A stretch of DNA of 64,000 nt from NCBI GenBank assembly GCA_017590115.1, contig JAGGNK010006448.1, positions 10,216,099 through 10,280,098 of the forward strand. The letters run 5' to 3'. The notes beneath the pieces were generated by a model that saw only the letters and a list, made by a program, of their open reading frames with translations, ran no database searches and was not told where the DNA came from. A program made the position numbers and the translations under genes. Origin of the DNA: Montifringilla adamsi (taxonomy: Eukaryota > Chordata > Aves > Passeriformes > Passeridae). Below are positions 25,984 to 40,400 of this stretch, one piece after another. Position 1 is the first letter of the stretch; every line of letters starts with the position of its first letter.

Positions 25984-27034
25984 GGTTTCAGTTGGAACAG
26001 CCACATGTCTCTTCCTTTGAGTGTCAGTATATTATGAATAGATGTCTTTTATAAATATAAAATCTGTTAAAGAACTATGGCAAGCTCAATTTTGTGTCCA
26101 GATGACTGACTTACACTGTATTCATGAAACACGATTTCTGAGCTTTGAAGTTCAAGTTATAGGTCACTTCCATTAGCAAATTCAGAACAAAAGTTTGACT
26201 AGCATTGGTTACTTCACAGAAAACTTGTAAAGTTATGACAGGCAGTCTGCTGGTCACTTCATCAGCTCCTCTGATGCTTTTCTACTGATGCCTTTGATAA
26301 CATCTAATCCAACAAAGGTTTAAAGCTGTTTTTAAAGTCAGCTTCTCTTTTTCTCAGAAATCACCAGATGCTGCTTTGATCCCCTTTTGCACCTCTTGTC
26401 TTGTAGTCTTATTTAAAATTACTGTGTCTGTTTTGGAGTTTTTTGAACATGCTGGCATCTGCTCTTTGTGGTTCATCAGAAAAACCTGCTCACAGTTTTA
26501 TCTTCTTAAAAATAAATTCCATGTCTCCTACCAGCATTTCCCTTTCTTGATGCAAGAAGCTAGCTAGTAATTAGAGTCCTGAGGATCCTTTGTTGTAGAG
26601 GACAAAATGACAATAAGGTTGAATCTCTCTTTGTACGGCCTTTGTGAAATAAATAGGGTTGTGTCAAAGTACTGTTCCTGAAGCACAGTATGTAAGATGT
26701 GCTTTTATTCACAGATTCCATTCTTCCACCTGGCTGCTTTGTTGCCTGCTGCCTCTGTTTCACTCTGCATTTTTTTAATCACTCTGCCTCAGAGATGGAC
26801 AGGCCTTCACACCATCCAGAAGAGCTGTTGAAGCACCGTGTCCATCTCTGCCTGGCACCTGCCTTTGCTCAGGGAAGTGGCCTGGGCTTGTCCTGCCCTG
26901 ACTCTCCTGTTTCAGTATTCTCCTTCCCAAGACCTGCTCAGGGCCTGTCCCAGCTGTCAGGGAAATGGAGCTTTGAGAACAGCTCTCCATTCCCAAATCA
27001 TTTCACCAAAGCATAACCTACCTGAGAACCTCTT
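25984..27034. other. Non-coding DNA with a locally GC-richer end
   Basis: 26790-27030 is noticeably GC-richer than its surroundings and is open in several frames on both strands (up to 105 codons). No protein was recognised. Because it directly precedes a CR1 tail it may be part of an old, highly diverged repeat, but no CR1 ORF2 motif can be read in it. Confidence 0.5.
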
Positions 27035-27105
27035 CTGGGATTGGGCAAGATGACCTGCAAAGGTCCCTTCCAAGCTCAACCAGTCTCTAACTAATTCTGG
27101 GATTG
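27035..27105 (+). mobile_element. CR1 LINE 3'-end fragment, diverged
   Basis: The order GGGCAAGATGACCTGCAAAG, GTCCCTTCCAAGCTCAACCA and a closing TTCTGGGATTG matches the CR1 tail pattern (TAGATGACCTCCAGAGGTCC, TTCCAACCTCAACC, ATTCTGTGATT). About 10 extra bases (GTCTCTAACT) separate the last two blocks, so the copy is old or rearranged. Confidence 0.75.
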
Positions 27106-28828
27106 TCATCAAGCACTGTAGAGAAGTGGGAAATGTGGCCCTCAGCTATCCCCATGAAAAGCAGAACCAGATAAACATCTCTACACAGTGACCTACTGAA
27201 GATCTAATTGCTCTTAGCAAAACGCTGCCTTTCTCCTTGTTGACAGCAGTGGAAATGTCCCAGCTACCTCCTTGTCAGCACTTCCTTTAGGTTGTATAAA
27301 TCCCCCTTGATCTCCAGGTATAGATGTAGGTATTGGAGTAGTATATCTGCATGAATTTGAAGGGACATCTGATTTTAAGAGACATGCTTAAACAATGCCA
27401 ATTACACTATAAAACAGTGGACATAGGAGCTGTCTATGTTAATTTATATTCTCATCCGGTCTGATGACTAAATAAATACGTCTTCATCCCCTCCTTCATA
27501 CCTGATGTTTATTGTATTCATTTGTTTTCTTCTTCTGGTATTCTGCACATCTTTTGGTATTAAGAAATTGTCTTAGTTGGTCTGAGTATGGGAACAAAAT
27601 AAAAAGCAAATGCTAAATAATCTGTACAATGTTACAATAAAGTATGCTCTATCTTTGGTAGACAATTTAGAGTATAAAGTTATATAGTTTAGATGAACAT
27701 TCATAATACTAATTTCTTTTATCATAATACCCTATCTTGATAATTTGAGAATAGAATGCAGATTGTAAGTTATGTAAACTTATTTTCAGGATTTTTCTAC
27801 ATCTGTGGGTAATATTTAAGTCTTAAAAGCAAAGCAAGGAAGAAAGAAATTTTGCACTCCTAAGGCACTTCTGCTATTTCAAAGCTTTTCCCAGTACTGC
27901 ACTGGAGTATAACCAATATCTTTGGAATGAAAACAAGAATATAAAGGTGAAGTTGCATGTCTGAATCAGGGAGTAAAGCAGTATCAACCTGTCTCAAGCA
28001 TCATATATGAGCTCTGTGACCAGCTGCTTACTGGCCATAGATCTAGGTGTTGCACCCTTTAACAAGGCATTGTAACTTTGCTAAAAGCAACACCTCATCC
28101 CTCTGGATAGTTTTGGTTCTGCAAGCCAAATGAGAACTGAATTTTGATTGAAAATTCTAACTGCTTTCATCTGCAATATCTTCCTTTGAAATGCCAGCCT
28201 AATTGATCATAGAAAAATGGACATCCATGCTTTTATCTTTTGTTGCTTTTAAATACATTTTAAGTATAAGTTTCACATGCTACTACCTGAAAGAAAGACA
28301 AAACCAAAAGCTGCTTCTTCAAATTCCCTTGTGTAGCTTCTCCCCAGACTTTAACTGGTTTTAGTCAGTTGTTCTGTTTCCATGGAGCTGTATGAATTAG
28401 TAGATATCTGGGTAGGGAAACAAGAGAAGAGGTACAAAACCAGAGCACGTATCTTATCTGACATTTTCAGAAGAAAAATACTGTGTTTCCTTTCACTATC
28501 GGGAGTGTAAAAATGGGCACATCTTGAGTGTTTTGAAAGTTTCAGTTACTCTTCAGGCAGAAGGATCATTACCAGAGCACTTCAACACAGCTCTTTTCTC
28601 CCCATTGAATTGTAAGTGCTCAGCAGATTATGGCAGCTGAAACAGGGTCTAGATTTCATCCCTTTTGTGGAGAGCAAAATAGTTCCCTTTCAGCGAAAAT
28701 AGCATTAACAATACTTCTCTATATTTGTGATACTTTTATAATATTTTTGTTGTTGAGGACACTCTTTGTCACGCAAGAGTTTCCTTGTCATTCAGGTATG
28801 CTGTGGCATGAGCACAGTGGAAGGATTC
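27106..28828. other. Unique AT-rich non-coding DNA
   Basis: No gene, RNA gene or interspersed repeat recognised. Confidence 0.65.
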
Positions 28829-28852
28829 ATCAATCAATCAATCAATCAATCA
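28829..28852. repeat. (ATCA)6 tetranucleotide microsatellite
   Basis: Six uninterrupted ATCA units followed by a variant unit (AGCA). It accounts for a Ser-Ile-Asn-Gln repeat inside an otherwise meaningless 102-codon + strand frame. Confidence 0.95.
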
Positions 28853-31380
28853 AGCAATCCATCTCTGTATGCCTATGCAGTGACTCATCAGTTAATCAGT
28901 GCGCTTATTTAATTGCTACTTGCCCCTTGGCAGGTTAGTAAAAATGCCATTGTGGGCCCCATAAATTAAAAATAGTATTGTGCTAATATAACAGCAGTTG
29001 TGATTAATCATTCATAAATTCTTATTTGTGTGATTATTCTTCTGACTGTTATGTAAATGATATTTAAACCCTAGGATCTATTTTTGGGAAACTTAATGAC
29101 AAAGAAAGAACTTCAGTTTAATCTGAGGTGCATTGAATCTCCAAAGAATAGACACAATAATAAAAGGAACCGTGATCCACATCCTCTTCTTTTCTTCAGT
29201 CCATGGACCATTACATAGTGAAAAGGTTAACCATTTACCTCTAGAATAACGAGCTTCAGATTTTTCTGCTTTAAAAATGCATTTGTTCTCTTCTCAAGTA
29301 CTTGAAACTACACAGATGACTTTTATGTCCTTATAGCCCTCAAACAATACAGAGACCTACACAGAAAGCAAAAGGGTGGGAGTCGTACCCATTAAAAATA
29401 ATTCAGGACAGAAATGCTTAAGTAGAGGTGACAAAGCAAGGCTCTGTCTATGTATATTTGTGCTTTTCAGTGATTTTCTGCTGATTTTAGTAGGAATTAT
29501 CTCTTGTAGCAAGGTAGGGCTCTCCCTGCTGCTCTGACACTTCCACCCTTGGAGGATGCAAAGAAACCTAGAGGTATTTTCTTGCTGACACATATATAAA
29601 GAAGGGATGCACAATCTCTCTGTATTTTTGGGATTTGGAATAATGCCATCTGGAATGCTGGAAGGTACAAGATTTTATCCAGGGTGAAAATTGACCCAGG
29701 TCCTTTATACATGTGGACAGTGTGGATAATTTCTTCAGCAGTATTAAGGTGTCTTTCAGGCCAGGGCATGTCCCTTGACCCTGAATCCAGAGCTGTAGTA
29801 TAACTTTGTCTTCCAATTCCATTCTCCTTTTCCTTTATAATCCTCAAGGAAAAACAACCTAAGTTTTCCTGAAAAGTGCATCAGCTGCTCAAAGTGGGAT
29901 GTTTTAATTGCACTCACTTCTTAGCTCTCATTAGTTCCTGGAGAATTATATCAGAAATCCAGGTTGGTGGAAAGCACAAAGTGCTTTGGAAGAAGTGTTG
30001 AAATGACACACACAGTAAAGAAAAGTAGCTGCTGGATATAGTGGACTAAAATGAGCTGAACAAAGGAAGATTTCCGTCTGCTACTCAAATTTAGTTTTGC
30101 CAGCTCTCTTAGAGTGACTATCCACAGTATTTCCACTACATTAAAAGCAATGAAGACCTGAACCCCAGGAATACTCTTCTTATAAGACCTGGCAAGTACT
30201 TTAAGTAATACAGTAAAATTAACTCTCTTCTGTGGAAATTACCAGACCTATAATGGGTACATGATTTTTATGAAGAGTCTGCAAAATCTTGCAGATACTT
30301 GCTGCTTCTTCTTTGCCATGATATATGCATGCTGTTTTTCTAAAGTAAATGCATAATATAACTATGTTATAGGAAAAAACCCCAGGTTTTCTCTTCTTGA
30401 TTAAAAGCAGCACCTCACACTTGTCCTGCACTGCCCAAAGTGCAATTGCAGGTCCTTCATACACTTTTCTTTTGAATTAGAAACTGGCAGCATGAGAACA
30501 GTGGGGTTTTGGTTTTTCTTCCTATCAGCATTAGAAATAACATGCACTTTTTTTTTCCCCAGCTGCCATTTAAAGGAAAAAAAAATTAGAGCTATAATGT
30601 AATTACCAGCACTGGAGTCTTGCCGGGATACTGGGCCTCTATTTCCTTTAATTCCTCAAAAAAAGTGTTCTAAGACCATCTAATTATAAGTAACCAAGAC
30701 CACAGTTCCATATCTGACATGAAGGACTCTGCCTCTAGCAACACAGATCATCAGTATGGGCGTTTCCTCAGAACTGACTCAAAATTGCCTCCTAATGACT
30801 CATATTTTCTGTTGGTTTTGTTAGTTTGAAGGTTTTTTAATAAATTTTGTGATGTATGTAGAGCTTGTCAAAATATCTTAATAACCAACATATGTACATT
30901 TTACAGCGTACTGATTTACAGTCAGTAAAACAAGATGAGCTAGTACACATAATCCAGCCTATACTCCTTAACACCATTAAGGGGAGTGTACTTACTCCTG
31001 GAGTGTGGAAAATTTAGGACAATGTTGTTTTCTTTGTTCATGTGAGTTCATGTGATAGAAAGTAGAATGAAAATGGTATTTTAATTGCAAGGAGTTTTAA
31101 AGACATTCATGTTTGATAAACAGCTACAAAGTCAACAGAAAAGAACTGTAAGATAGAGACAAATGTCCCATCATATTATCCTGGCTATAAAATGTGTCAG
31201 AGACTCTGTTTTAAAACATATTGAGAAAAGCTATATCTGTGCTCCCATGGCAAAGCTGATCAGCATCTACCAATAAAAAAAATTAATCCTGTGAAATTTG
31301 AATTTCATTACAAGTTTGGTATAGCAAGCCTGTTACTCTTGTGCAAAAAGGACTCTGGTATTTCAAAGAGGAGGACAATT
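28853..31380. other. Unique non-coding DNA
   Basis: No gene is supported. Three overlapping minus-strand frames at 29357-29847 (84-116 codons) show no domain. The stretch about 28950-29100 is rich in homeodomain-type TAAT cores and could be a conserved element, but that needs alignment. Confidence 0.6.
31036..31055. repeat. 10-bp tandem duplication
   Basis: GTTCATGTGA occurs twice back to back with no mismatch. It looks like a minor local slippage event. Confidence 0.9.
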
Positions 31381-31461
31381 AAAAAAAAAAAAAAAAAAAA
31401 AAAACAAAAAACAAAAAAACCAAACAAACCCCCACAACAAAAAAAACAAATAAAACAAAAA
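31381..31461. repeat. Poly(A) run and A-rich low-complexity tract
   Basis: 24 consecutive A (31381-31404) followed by A-rich sequence with C interruptions (AAAC, CCAAACAAACCCCC). It yields a poly-Lys frame on + and a poly-Phe frame on -, both artefacts. No retrocopy body is visible upstream. Confidence 0.9.
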
Positions 31462-34400
31462 GCCCCAAAGGAAGGGAAAAAGGAAATGGAGTGGGCTTGC
31501 TCTCATAATTATTTTTATAACACACATCAAATAGTTGACAAAATAGAATAAATAAAACATGGTTCCTCTGTCAGTTCAATGAAATACCTTTGTAAATCCC
31601 TGAGGTGAGGTGTCTAGGTGGAAGGAAGCATATATACGTGAAAATTTTCCCATCCTGAACTATAAAGAGGTCTAGTTTTTATCTGTAAAAGGGACCACTG
31701 TTAATAGAATACTAATTGCAGAAAGCCTAAAAAATATGTTTATATACATACAAACTAATTAGAGGAAAACACAAAAGTTTTTAGATAGAACGTGTACTTA
31801 CTTGTAATTGATCTCATTTCCATTAATATGCAGAAGATGTGGTGAAATCAATGATCTGCATGGGTAAATGAAATCAACATCTACATGCTGACTTCATCAA
31901 CATGAGAACAAAATCAACATCAGCAAGGCTTAGTGAAAGTTGATTTCTGAGGTTTGCCATTTTAGAAATCATGCAATGTAGGTTTTCCTTCTCTAAATTT
32001 CCTGTCAAGCTGTTAACTATATAAAATAGAAAAATCCCAGTTAGTGGATGCCTGCAGTGAAGAAGGTGGGCATCTCCATTATTTTCCTGTGTCAAGGACT
32101 GTGCTTAAGGAGGTTCCTGTCTTCATATGAGAAATCTGTAATGATTTTAACCCTCTATTTATTCTACTTCCCTGACTATTGACTTTAGCTTAAGTTGGGC
32201 TTGGTCTGGGTTTTCAGTAAGTCAGCTTCTATATGTGCAAGGCAATAACAACATACTCTTGTGTAATAACCATTTTAAACAGTAGTTCCATCACTTCTGT
32301 AAAACTGGTTTTAAGACAGCTGTGGTAAGAATATTGTGTCTAGTAAGATTAGAGGCTGTGTGATTGCTTTCAATATCTCTTGAGTTTTTGGCTAGTGCTC
32401 AGGCTCAATTAGAGCCTTTTTGAAGTGATGTCGAAGTGCAGTAGACATCAGTACCCTTAAAAACGGATCACGTCATCTTTGGCTTCAGAACTTAGAAGGA
32501 TCAGATCCCCAGTTTATACTCAAAGTCCTTTAAAGAAGCTTGCTTATATGAAAATAGAACAGAATAAGATAGTATTTAATTTAAATTTAATAGTTATTTT
32601 TGGCAGAAATTTGCTGTAGCATTATGGTTATCCGGGCAAATTCTTGTCTGTTGTATCAAATAAATTTAGATTATATTCCTCTTTGTGGGGATGTCAGGCT
32701 GAAAGCAGGTCAGAACGTGTATTCACAGATGTAATTCTCAAATTTTCAGGATGTATGTAGGTGGCCTTCTGTGAGGGTGACCAAAATTTAACAAGCTAAT
32801 AACAGATGAATAGGAAAAGTGGCATTCAGCAGAAATGCAATTATATGTTGTGTAAAAATTTTAATAGTCTCAAAAAAAGAAGCCTGACAGCATGGTGTTA
32901 TAGGGATAGTAATACCAAGTGCCTCCATATGCTTAGTTGAAGTAAAAGTTGTTGTTGTTATTACATTGCTGACTTTTAATCAAACTATAATCTAGTTTTG
33001 GAACATTACCACAGTGATGCCCCACAGAGGGATTTAACCTGAATAAAGATATATTAGGCCATTAATTGTTAGTGATTTACTTGTAGTTGTGAAATATTAC
33101 TTCACTGGATGAGCAAAAGAGGAGGGCAAGTAATGAAAGATGGGCTTTGATGAGAGAACCCACCTCCTCATTTAGTCAGCCAAGGGTTGTAATCTGTTTA
33201 TTACCCTGTAACTTGAGGGCAAGTTCAGTGAACAACTGTGGAGACCACTAGGAGCTGTCATGGAGAATTTATTTGCCTCTGAATAGAAGGTAGAGGCTGT
33301 GTGCTTCAAAGTGGGTAATTCTCCTTTTGCAAGCTTTATAATACTATGTTTATTGTTTCCTAGTACATCTCCCTAGACTGTTTTTTGTTGCCTTTGCGCC
33401 TCTTGTCAGGAATAAAATTTACAGAAGTGTGGCCCAGGAGAACCAAGCTTATTTTGTGTAGTGACTATGCTAGCAGCTCACAGAGTATTTCTGGAGACTT
33501 GCAAAAAACAGGAAAATCCACACCTCTTCAGAGGCTAAAGGTCTGGTGACATTTTTTCCTTCAGTGCTATAAAATACAGGTAGTTGTGGTAAAATAGACA
33601 CTTCCAGTGTTTTAACTCCAAAGCAAGTCTCATAAAAGTTTGTAAAAGCCAATTAATTAGATGAGTTGTTACATCCCAGTTCGTCAGTGCGAGCTTCTGA
33701 CTTTGTAGGAAGCAGTTATTGCTCATGCATTTGCTAAAGTGCAATAGACACCTTGAACACAGGAGAAAAGCTTGGTCCTTGCTTTGAATAATGCATTATA
33801 TGAACTTAAAAGACATGGGAAGATATGATAAGTTAGAAAAGAGACTGATGCATTCATCCCGTTGTGAATACAGGGCACATTTATCCTGAAAGAACCTGCT
33901 CAAAAAAAGTGGAAACAAGAATTTTACTCAGTGTTTTGAAGGTAGACATGGGAGAGAGACAGGGATATCCTTTGCTAGGAGACAGTTTATATTGGATGCG
34001 AAAAATATCTCTTAAGTAAAGACACAATTTCTAAAACTCCTGTCACCAGTACTCTTAGGTAATTCACATGTCCTGTGGATGTGTTGTGTTGCAGGAGTGT
34101 TTGTGAAATGTATTTTATTTATTCTAAGTGAAATTAATCCTTGAATTTTGATCTGCTTTAGAGACATGCAATTTCCTTACCAGCAAATGCAAATGCAAAT
34201 GTCTCAGAAAAAGAAAATTAAAATAGATGAATATGAAAGTATCTGGGGAAAAAAAAAAGTTTTCAGATACAAAGTCAGTGGGTTCAAATGGTCATCTAGG
34301 CTTAGGTCTGAGTCGTGTATTTCTCTCGATTTTACTTTGGTTACCACTCAGTATTCTAAATACATGGAATCTTATTGTGACATTGATACTATTTACTCAA

Positions 34401-37400
34401 ATAAATATAAATTGACAGTTGTAGTACATTTGTGTGCATTTATACCAACTAACGCATCCTTCTAAATAATTTATCAAAAGGGAGATTTTTAAATGAATAT
34501 TTGTTTATTCACTATAAGATTTACTCTCAGAATTCAAATACTGCTTTCTTTCCTGAAAAGTGTAGCATTGTTGAAATATTGCTGGATGAATCTAAATTCT
34601 CTAAAAATTCTAGCTGAGTAAGTCTCTGCTGACATGAATCTAAAAAGAAAAGTTTCCAGATACACAAAATATTCTTGTTCATAGATATATTTACTGCCTA
34701 GCAATGCTCCATATTTATGACATGAACTCTTAATGAGCTTGATATACAAAATCTTCTAGTCCAGTCAGAAGTACACAGTCCCAAGTATTTTTTTATATGT
34801 TCAGCTGTGTTCATTAAATTACAAAGATTCTGGCACTCTTTTGTTTTTTTTGGTTTTTTTTTTTTTTAAATATGGTTTATGAAGAAGAAAGAATTAATAT
34901 GCACTTACTCCTTTTAAAGTACCTAGACATTATTTAAAACATTTCTTTCAACCACTGGCTTTTAAGGCATACGTTTCCATTCTGCTTTTCTTCTAGTTTT
35001 CCTTTTTTCTTTCATCTTCATGATTTTAAACAATTTCTAGAGGCAGTAGCAGAGGTTTCTTGTGATGTTATTGATAGCCTTGAGGGCAGTGTATGGAACA
35101 GCAATAGGAGATACAGTCAAAGGTAGAATTATAACTATTTTAAAATTTAAATTACTTGGTCTTCCAAAGGACAAGCAACAGTCATTTACTAACCATGGAA
35201 GGGTTATTGTGGTGTTTTTAAATTCTATCCCAAACTCTCTGTGGCAAAGTGTTGCCAAAAGGTATCTATGAAGCTGTTACCCTCTGTGTTCAGTTCTGGT
35301 GAAGAAGAGCAATTCCTCAGTGAGCAGTGTGCTCATCTGGTGGCAAATGATCAAATCAGTAGTGGAAGATGAAAAGAGAAACCTCTGAACGTATGATCAG
35401 GCATTATCTGACACTCCCAAGTCATCATGAGCTTACCTTTCACATACTCCTTTGTTCAGCAGTTGTCATTTGTAGGCAACATCCGCAAGGGTAAATGCAC
35501 ATGTTCCTGCAGCATTCCCCACTCCTCAGAGGAGGAATGCAAGGTGGCCTGGCCCATGACAATCGCAGTTGGGCTCCGCTGAAGGGGAATGATGATATAG
35601 TGTGTGACAGTGCTTGGCTGTGGGGCTGTCTGAGCCCTGCATGGTGCCCCATGATCCTGCTAGCATTGTACTTATCATGTGTGTATAAGTATTGTGCACA
35701 TGGGAGGCAAAAGCTCTTGTCAGTTTAAAGTATTGTTTTGCATTACAATGTTTTTATAGCAACATGTAGAAGGCAGCATGCTAAAAGCCTGGCAATCCTC
35801 TTGTTCCATATGTTGAAAGTAGAATCCAGTTGCTCCTGTGCTACTCTACACTGTGCATAACCCCTGCTAGAGGCACTGAGTTGTGTTCCTGGTACTTATG
35901 TTTTAAAGCAAACAGCAGTGGGCTGCTGGTAATCACGCTCATATTTCTCAGGTCAGCTGCTCCTTTAAAAACTTTACATAGACTCACTCCCACAGGGTGT
36001 GATTAAGGGCAGCAGGAGATGGCATTTCCCCAGTAACTGTGAGCAGTGTTGGAGCTGTTGGTGGAGCTCATTGCCATCATTACCAACAACCACAATTTTC
36101 CTACTGTGGCACCATTCCCCTGCTGCTGTCCCTGACCTTTGTTGTGAAACCCTCTGCTCCTACCCTCACATTTTACAGAGCTGCTGGCAGAACAGATGCT
36201 TTACTTGCACAACTGGTTCCTGCAGCTTCAGTGGAAAAGGATGCCTTGTATGTGTTGGCATTGTCAAATAAATCAAATGCTTCTTTGTGAAGTGGTGTTA
36301 CGTTACTTGATTCTTAGGCTCTCTGGTGAAGCAAATCAAAGTGTTTCCTCCCTCCAAGGTGAACCCAGGTGCAGTTCAGGAGAAGCTTCTTCCTGAGGAC
36401 AAATCATTCCTCAGCCAGGACCATGCCAGGTTTGGTTTCCCCTGCCCTACACAGTCCTCTACGCTGTCCCAACGGGCCATGTACTTTGAAACACACCATA
36501 TGTTCTGATGCCATATCCTTCGTTCCCTCAGCAGCACGCTGTGTACACACCGTTCTGTGCTGACAGATTGCACGACAGCCTTCCTGTTTTTTCAGGTATT
36601 CAAACTGAAACATCTTAAAGCCCAAACAATTATTTCTAAAAGGCAGAAAGATGGCATGAGCAAGTGGGACTGGGCTGCAGGCTGTCATACTTCCAGCCCA
36701 ACCAAGAAGTTTATTCACTGCATGGCCTGGGGCACAGGGATGTTTAGCAGAATAGATGTAGTTTTGTCCCTAACTGGCAGATGCAATTAATCTATCTACT
36801 GCAGGATATTTACTTGCTCAGTGCAGCTCTGTTAGCAGCATGATGTGAAAAAGTGCATCGTGTATTAGAGGGGGAATAATAGCCTTACAGTGACTCCTTT
36901 TTTTCAGCTGTCCACATTCCAGTGTAGGTGGCCAGTATTAGAAAGATCTTCTTAGACCTCCTCACCTCCCTTATGTCAGTGGGAAGAAGTAGGGCTTGCA
37001 ATCAAGACCTGAAAGAATAGCTGCTTTGAAGTCATGCTCACACATTATGCCTTTTAATTGTCTGATTTTCATAGAATGGGTTGCTCTTGCATGTCCACAG
37101 GGCATACAAGGTCACTTTATGGTGCATCATAGTCCCATAGTGCACTCAGAAGGAAAACCACTCATTAAAAAGATGAACACTGCCTGCTTTTCAGCACCTA
37201 TTACTATCAAGATGTCTGAAATATGCAATGCACATTCTTAATGGGTACCGACAAAGTACTTTAAAGCACACTGATGTTTTAAATGTATATTTAGACTAAT
37301 GAACAAGATGTAGCTGAAGATTAACCTTTTGAGTCTATCAAACCAGTGGTATAACCCCCCCTGCTCCTGAATCCCACTGTTTTCTTTCTTAATGCTTTGT

Positions 37401-40400
37401 CCATACAGTGATACATTAGGGAGATAGTGAGGGTACAGCCCTCCAAGAAGCATCCCAGATTATAGAGAGAAATAGTTTACCAGGGTAAAAAAGAACCTGC
37501 ATAATAATTACATAAAGGACAGATTATTCAAATTACGATTTTGACCTCAGCAGTGGCTTTGCAAGAATGGCATCATAGACCTCCATATTTCATGTATCTT
37601 CCAGATTTTTCAGCTAAAACTTGCTTAGGTGGGGAATGAAGTAATCTTGCTCTTCTAGACCAGCCAGCCCTACTGACTCTGCCCCAGCTCTGGTGGTCCA
37701 GCTGAGCTCTCTCTGGCAGAAGCCCCCTTAGCAGTAAGAGCACTTAACCACCTACTGCTTACCAACCCTATTTACCACCACCCAGCTATTTGTAACCTTC
37801 ACCTAAGGGTTTATTTTCTGCAGTTCCTGTAAAAGCCCACTGCAGGGTTACAGTCATGCTCTCACTGCACTTGATGGATGGGCATGAGAACAATAGGTTT
37901 TAGTCATGCCTTGAGTAGGACTAGCAGGCTTTGGGAAGGTATAGATAGAAGGGGAGATGATATTGATGGCAAGGCATGATGTGAGCAATCTGTCTGGGAT
38001 TTTTCTGTCTCTGTGGGAGAGACTGAGGGCACAATTTGTCCTGGCATGCAACCCACATGCACACATTTAGTTAGAAAAGAGAACAGAACTTCAATTGCTT
38101 GACACTAAAAGTGGAGAGAGAGCCTGTTCAATCTGAAGTAGTGTTAGATGTATCAGTCCAAAGAAAGAGTTCCATGTTAGAGTCTCTTTGTCTAAACATG
38201 AGTGGGGGAAGAATTAGCTCCCCTAATTTCTTTTCCTTGTTGTTGAATGTTAAGCGTTCTTGCAAATTTCTAGACCCTGCTTTCTGATACAGTCACACTT
38301 TCCTGTACTGCTGTGTTTGTAAAACAGGCCATGCTGGGACTTCTAGGCAACAAGTTCTAAGTGCTTGGATCGCCTGTCATAAATGCATGATCACACACCA
38401 GGATAACATGATGTGGAAGACTGCCTAGACCATCAGTGACATTGGGGTTCAGGCTACTTGGAGATAAGCCTTGAAAATATGTGACTTGGTTTACTCAGCT
38501 CTCTCCTCTATCTGTTGTCTTAATAGAACTTTTCATCACACACACACCTAGCTTTAGGAATATTTTTGCTATTCTCAAATGAGGAGATAATCTGCCCTAG
38601 GCTGCTTAGTAATAGCTGACAGAGACAGGCATTTTTAACAGACAGATATTTTGTGCTGAAATGTAAACATTAAATTTTGTGTTTTCTTTATCACTGCTGA
38701 GGAAGAATAGAAGTGGTTTTAGAACAGGCATTATTAAAACATGTGCCCTGGGGACTCTCATGCTAAGGCTCACTGTGGTGGATCATCTGTGTGTTTGAAT
38801 TCTCAAAGATACAGAAGTAGGAGTCTTGTGACCTAGCTGGATCCCTCTGAATATTAGTAAAATAACTCACAATATATGAATAACTGTTTTAACAGCATGG
38901 GGCTTTTACATTTGTTGTGATAGTAAAACATGAACAATCTAATTAAGTACCTAAGCTCTCATATAAGTATATATGTGATGTTCTTATCCATTTTTTTTTT
39001 AAAGCAGGGAACGGGAGAGGCTTCAGTAGTATTGAATTCACTGGATATTTAGGAGTTACATTTACAATATTGATGTTTATTTCCAGTCTCTTACATACTT
39101 AATGAATAGTTTTCCTTTATGCACATTTTTCTCCTAATAACTTTCCTAATAAAATGCAGACAATATATGGGGTTTCTTTTCAATCCCATTTGTGTTATCT
39201 TGCATCTTTATAAAAACCAAAACAAGCTACAGAGAAAAGGGCCCCCGAGCATGCAAATTTCACTGCAAAAAAATCCTCTTGCAAACAATGTCAGTGAAAT
39301 TGAAACAAAAATCAATATGAAATTTGGATCTTTCAATTTCTTCTGTTGCATTTTGAAAAATTGTGGAAATATGAAATTGAACTGAAATTTTGTAAAACAG
39401 TCATACCAATACATCTTAATTCTACAAAATATACTTTTTTTTTAAACTTCCGTATGTTGTTTACTGATAAGTTTAATGTAATTTCTGGATAAATGTTCCT
39501 ATTTCAAGCTAGAAGTATTAGGTGTTCTGTTCCTGATGCAAATGATCATTTACTTTACCAGAAATTGGTGTTTCTCATTTAGTCTCCTATCCTGTTCAAA
39601 TCTGTGTGAAGTTATTTACAATCTTCCATACTTCATTAACTGAAATGATTACCTGCAGGCTTCAACTATTTAGTCAACTTTCTCTTGCAGTACACTAATG
39701 AATAGATCTACTTAGCATATTGACATTAACTATCTCTTTCAGAAGAACAGTCTTTATTAAATACCACAGGATTTTAATTTATTTTTTTATTTACTTGATA
39801 AGTGACAGTCTCAAAAGATTATGATTTTTAATACTCTTTTGCATGCTAGGCCGCATTTTGTTTACATCTTTTTCTAAAAAGAAGCAGACACTCTACTGTG
39901 GACTCTGTAATCTATAATACAGTATATATTCACTGCAGAGGAATAAGAATTTTTTTTTTGTGCTGAATAGATAGACAAAAAGGGCTTTCATTTAAATAGG
40001 GCCTTAATCCATGGTAGTTGCATGAATCAAAAAATGTAGTTTTGGCTTGGTTTGATTTTATTTTTTTTTTGCAGCTGTAAGCACAAGGACTGCTCTAATT
40101 TGTTCCAATGGCCTGTCTCAGGAGCTATGGACACTTCTCCTTTGTAATGATGTTGCCCTTATATTCCTTCTATGAAATGAGGCTTCATGGCATAACCAAA
40201 TCTGTAGTGAATAATCTTTTTACAGAGCTATCCAAGTATCTGATCTGCACTCAGTGATTTGCTGCACTTAAGGTTCTCCCTAGGGATTTCCATTTCTAAG
40301 GATCAGTTCCTGAAAAATACCTTCAAGAGAGCATACAACTCCTCTCCCACTGTTGAAGACTGACAGGAAAAAAAAAAAGCCACTGTGCTTGTTAACCATC

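Noticed and set aside
26699..27053. Several overlapping frames up to 105 codons in a GC-richer patch
   Set aside because: Open on both strands and running toward a CR1 tail; composition rather than coding explains them.
36039..36290. 83-codon + frame that reads smoothly and ends near an AATAAA-like string
   Set aside because: Other frames in the same stretch are equally open, no protein was recognised, and no acceptable exon boundaries support it.
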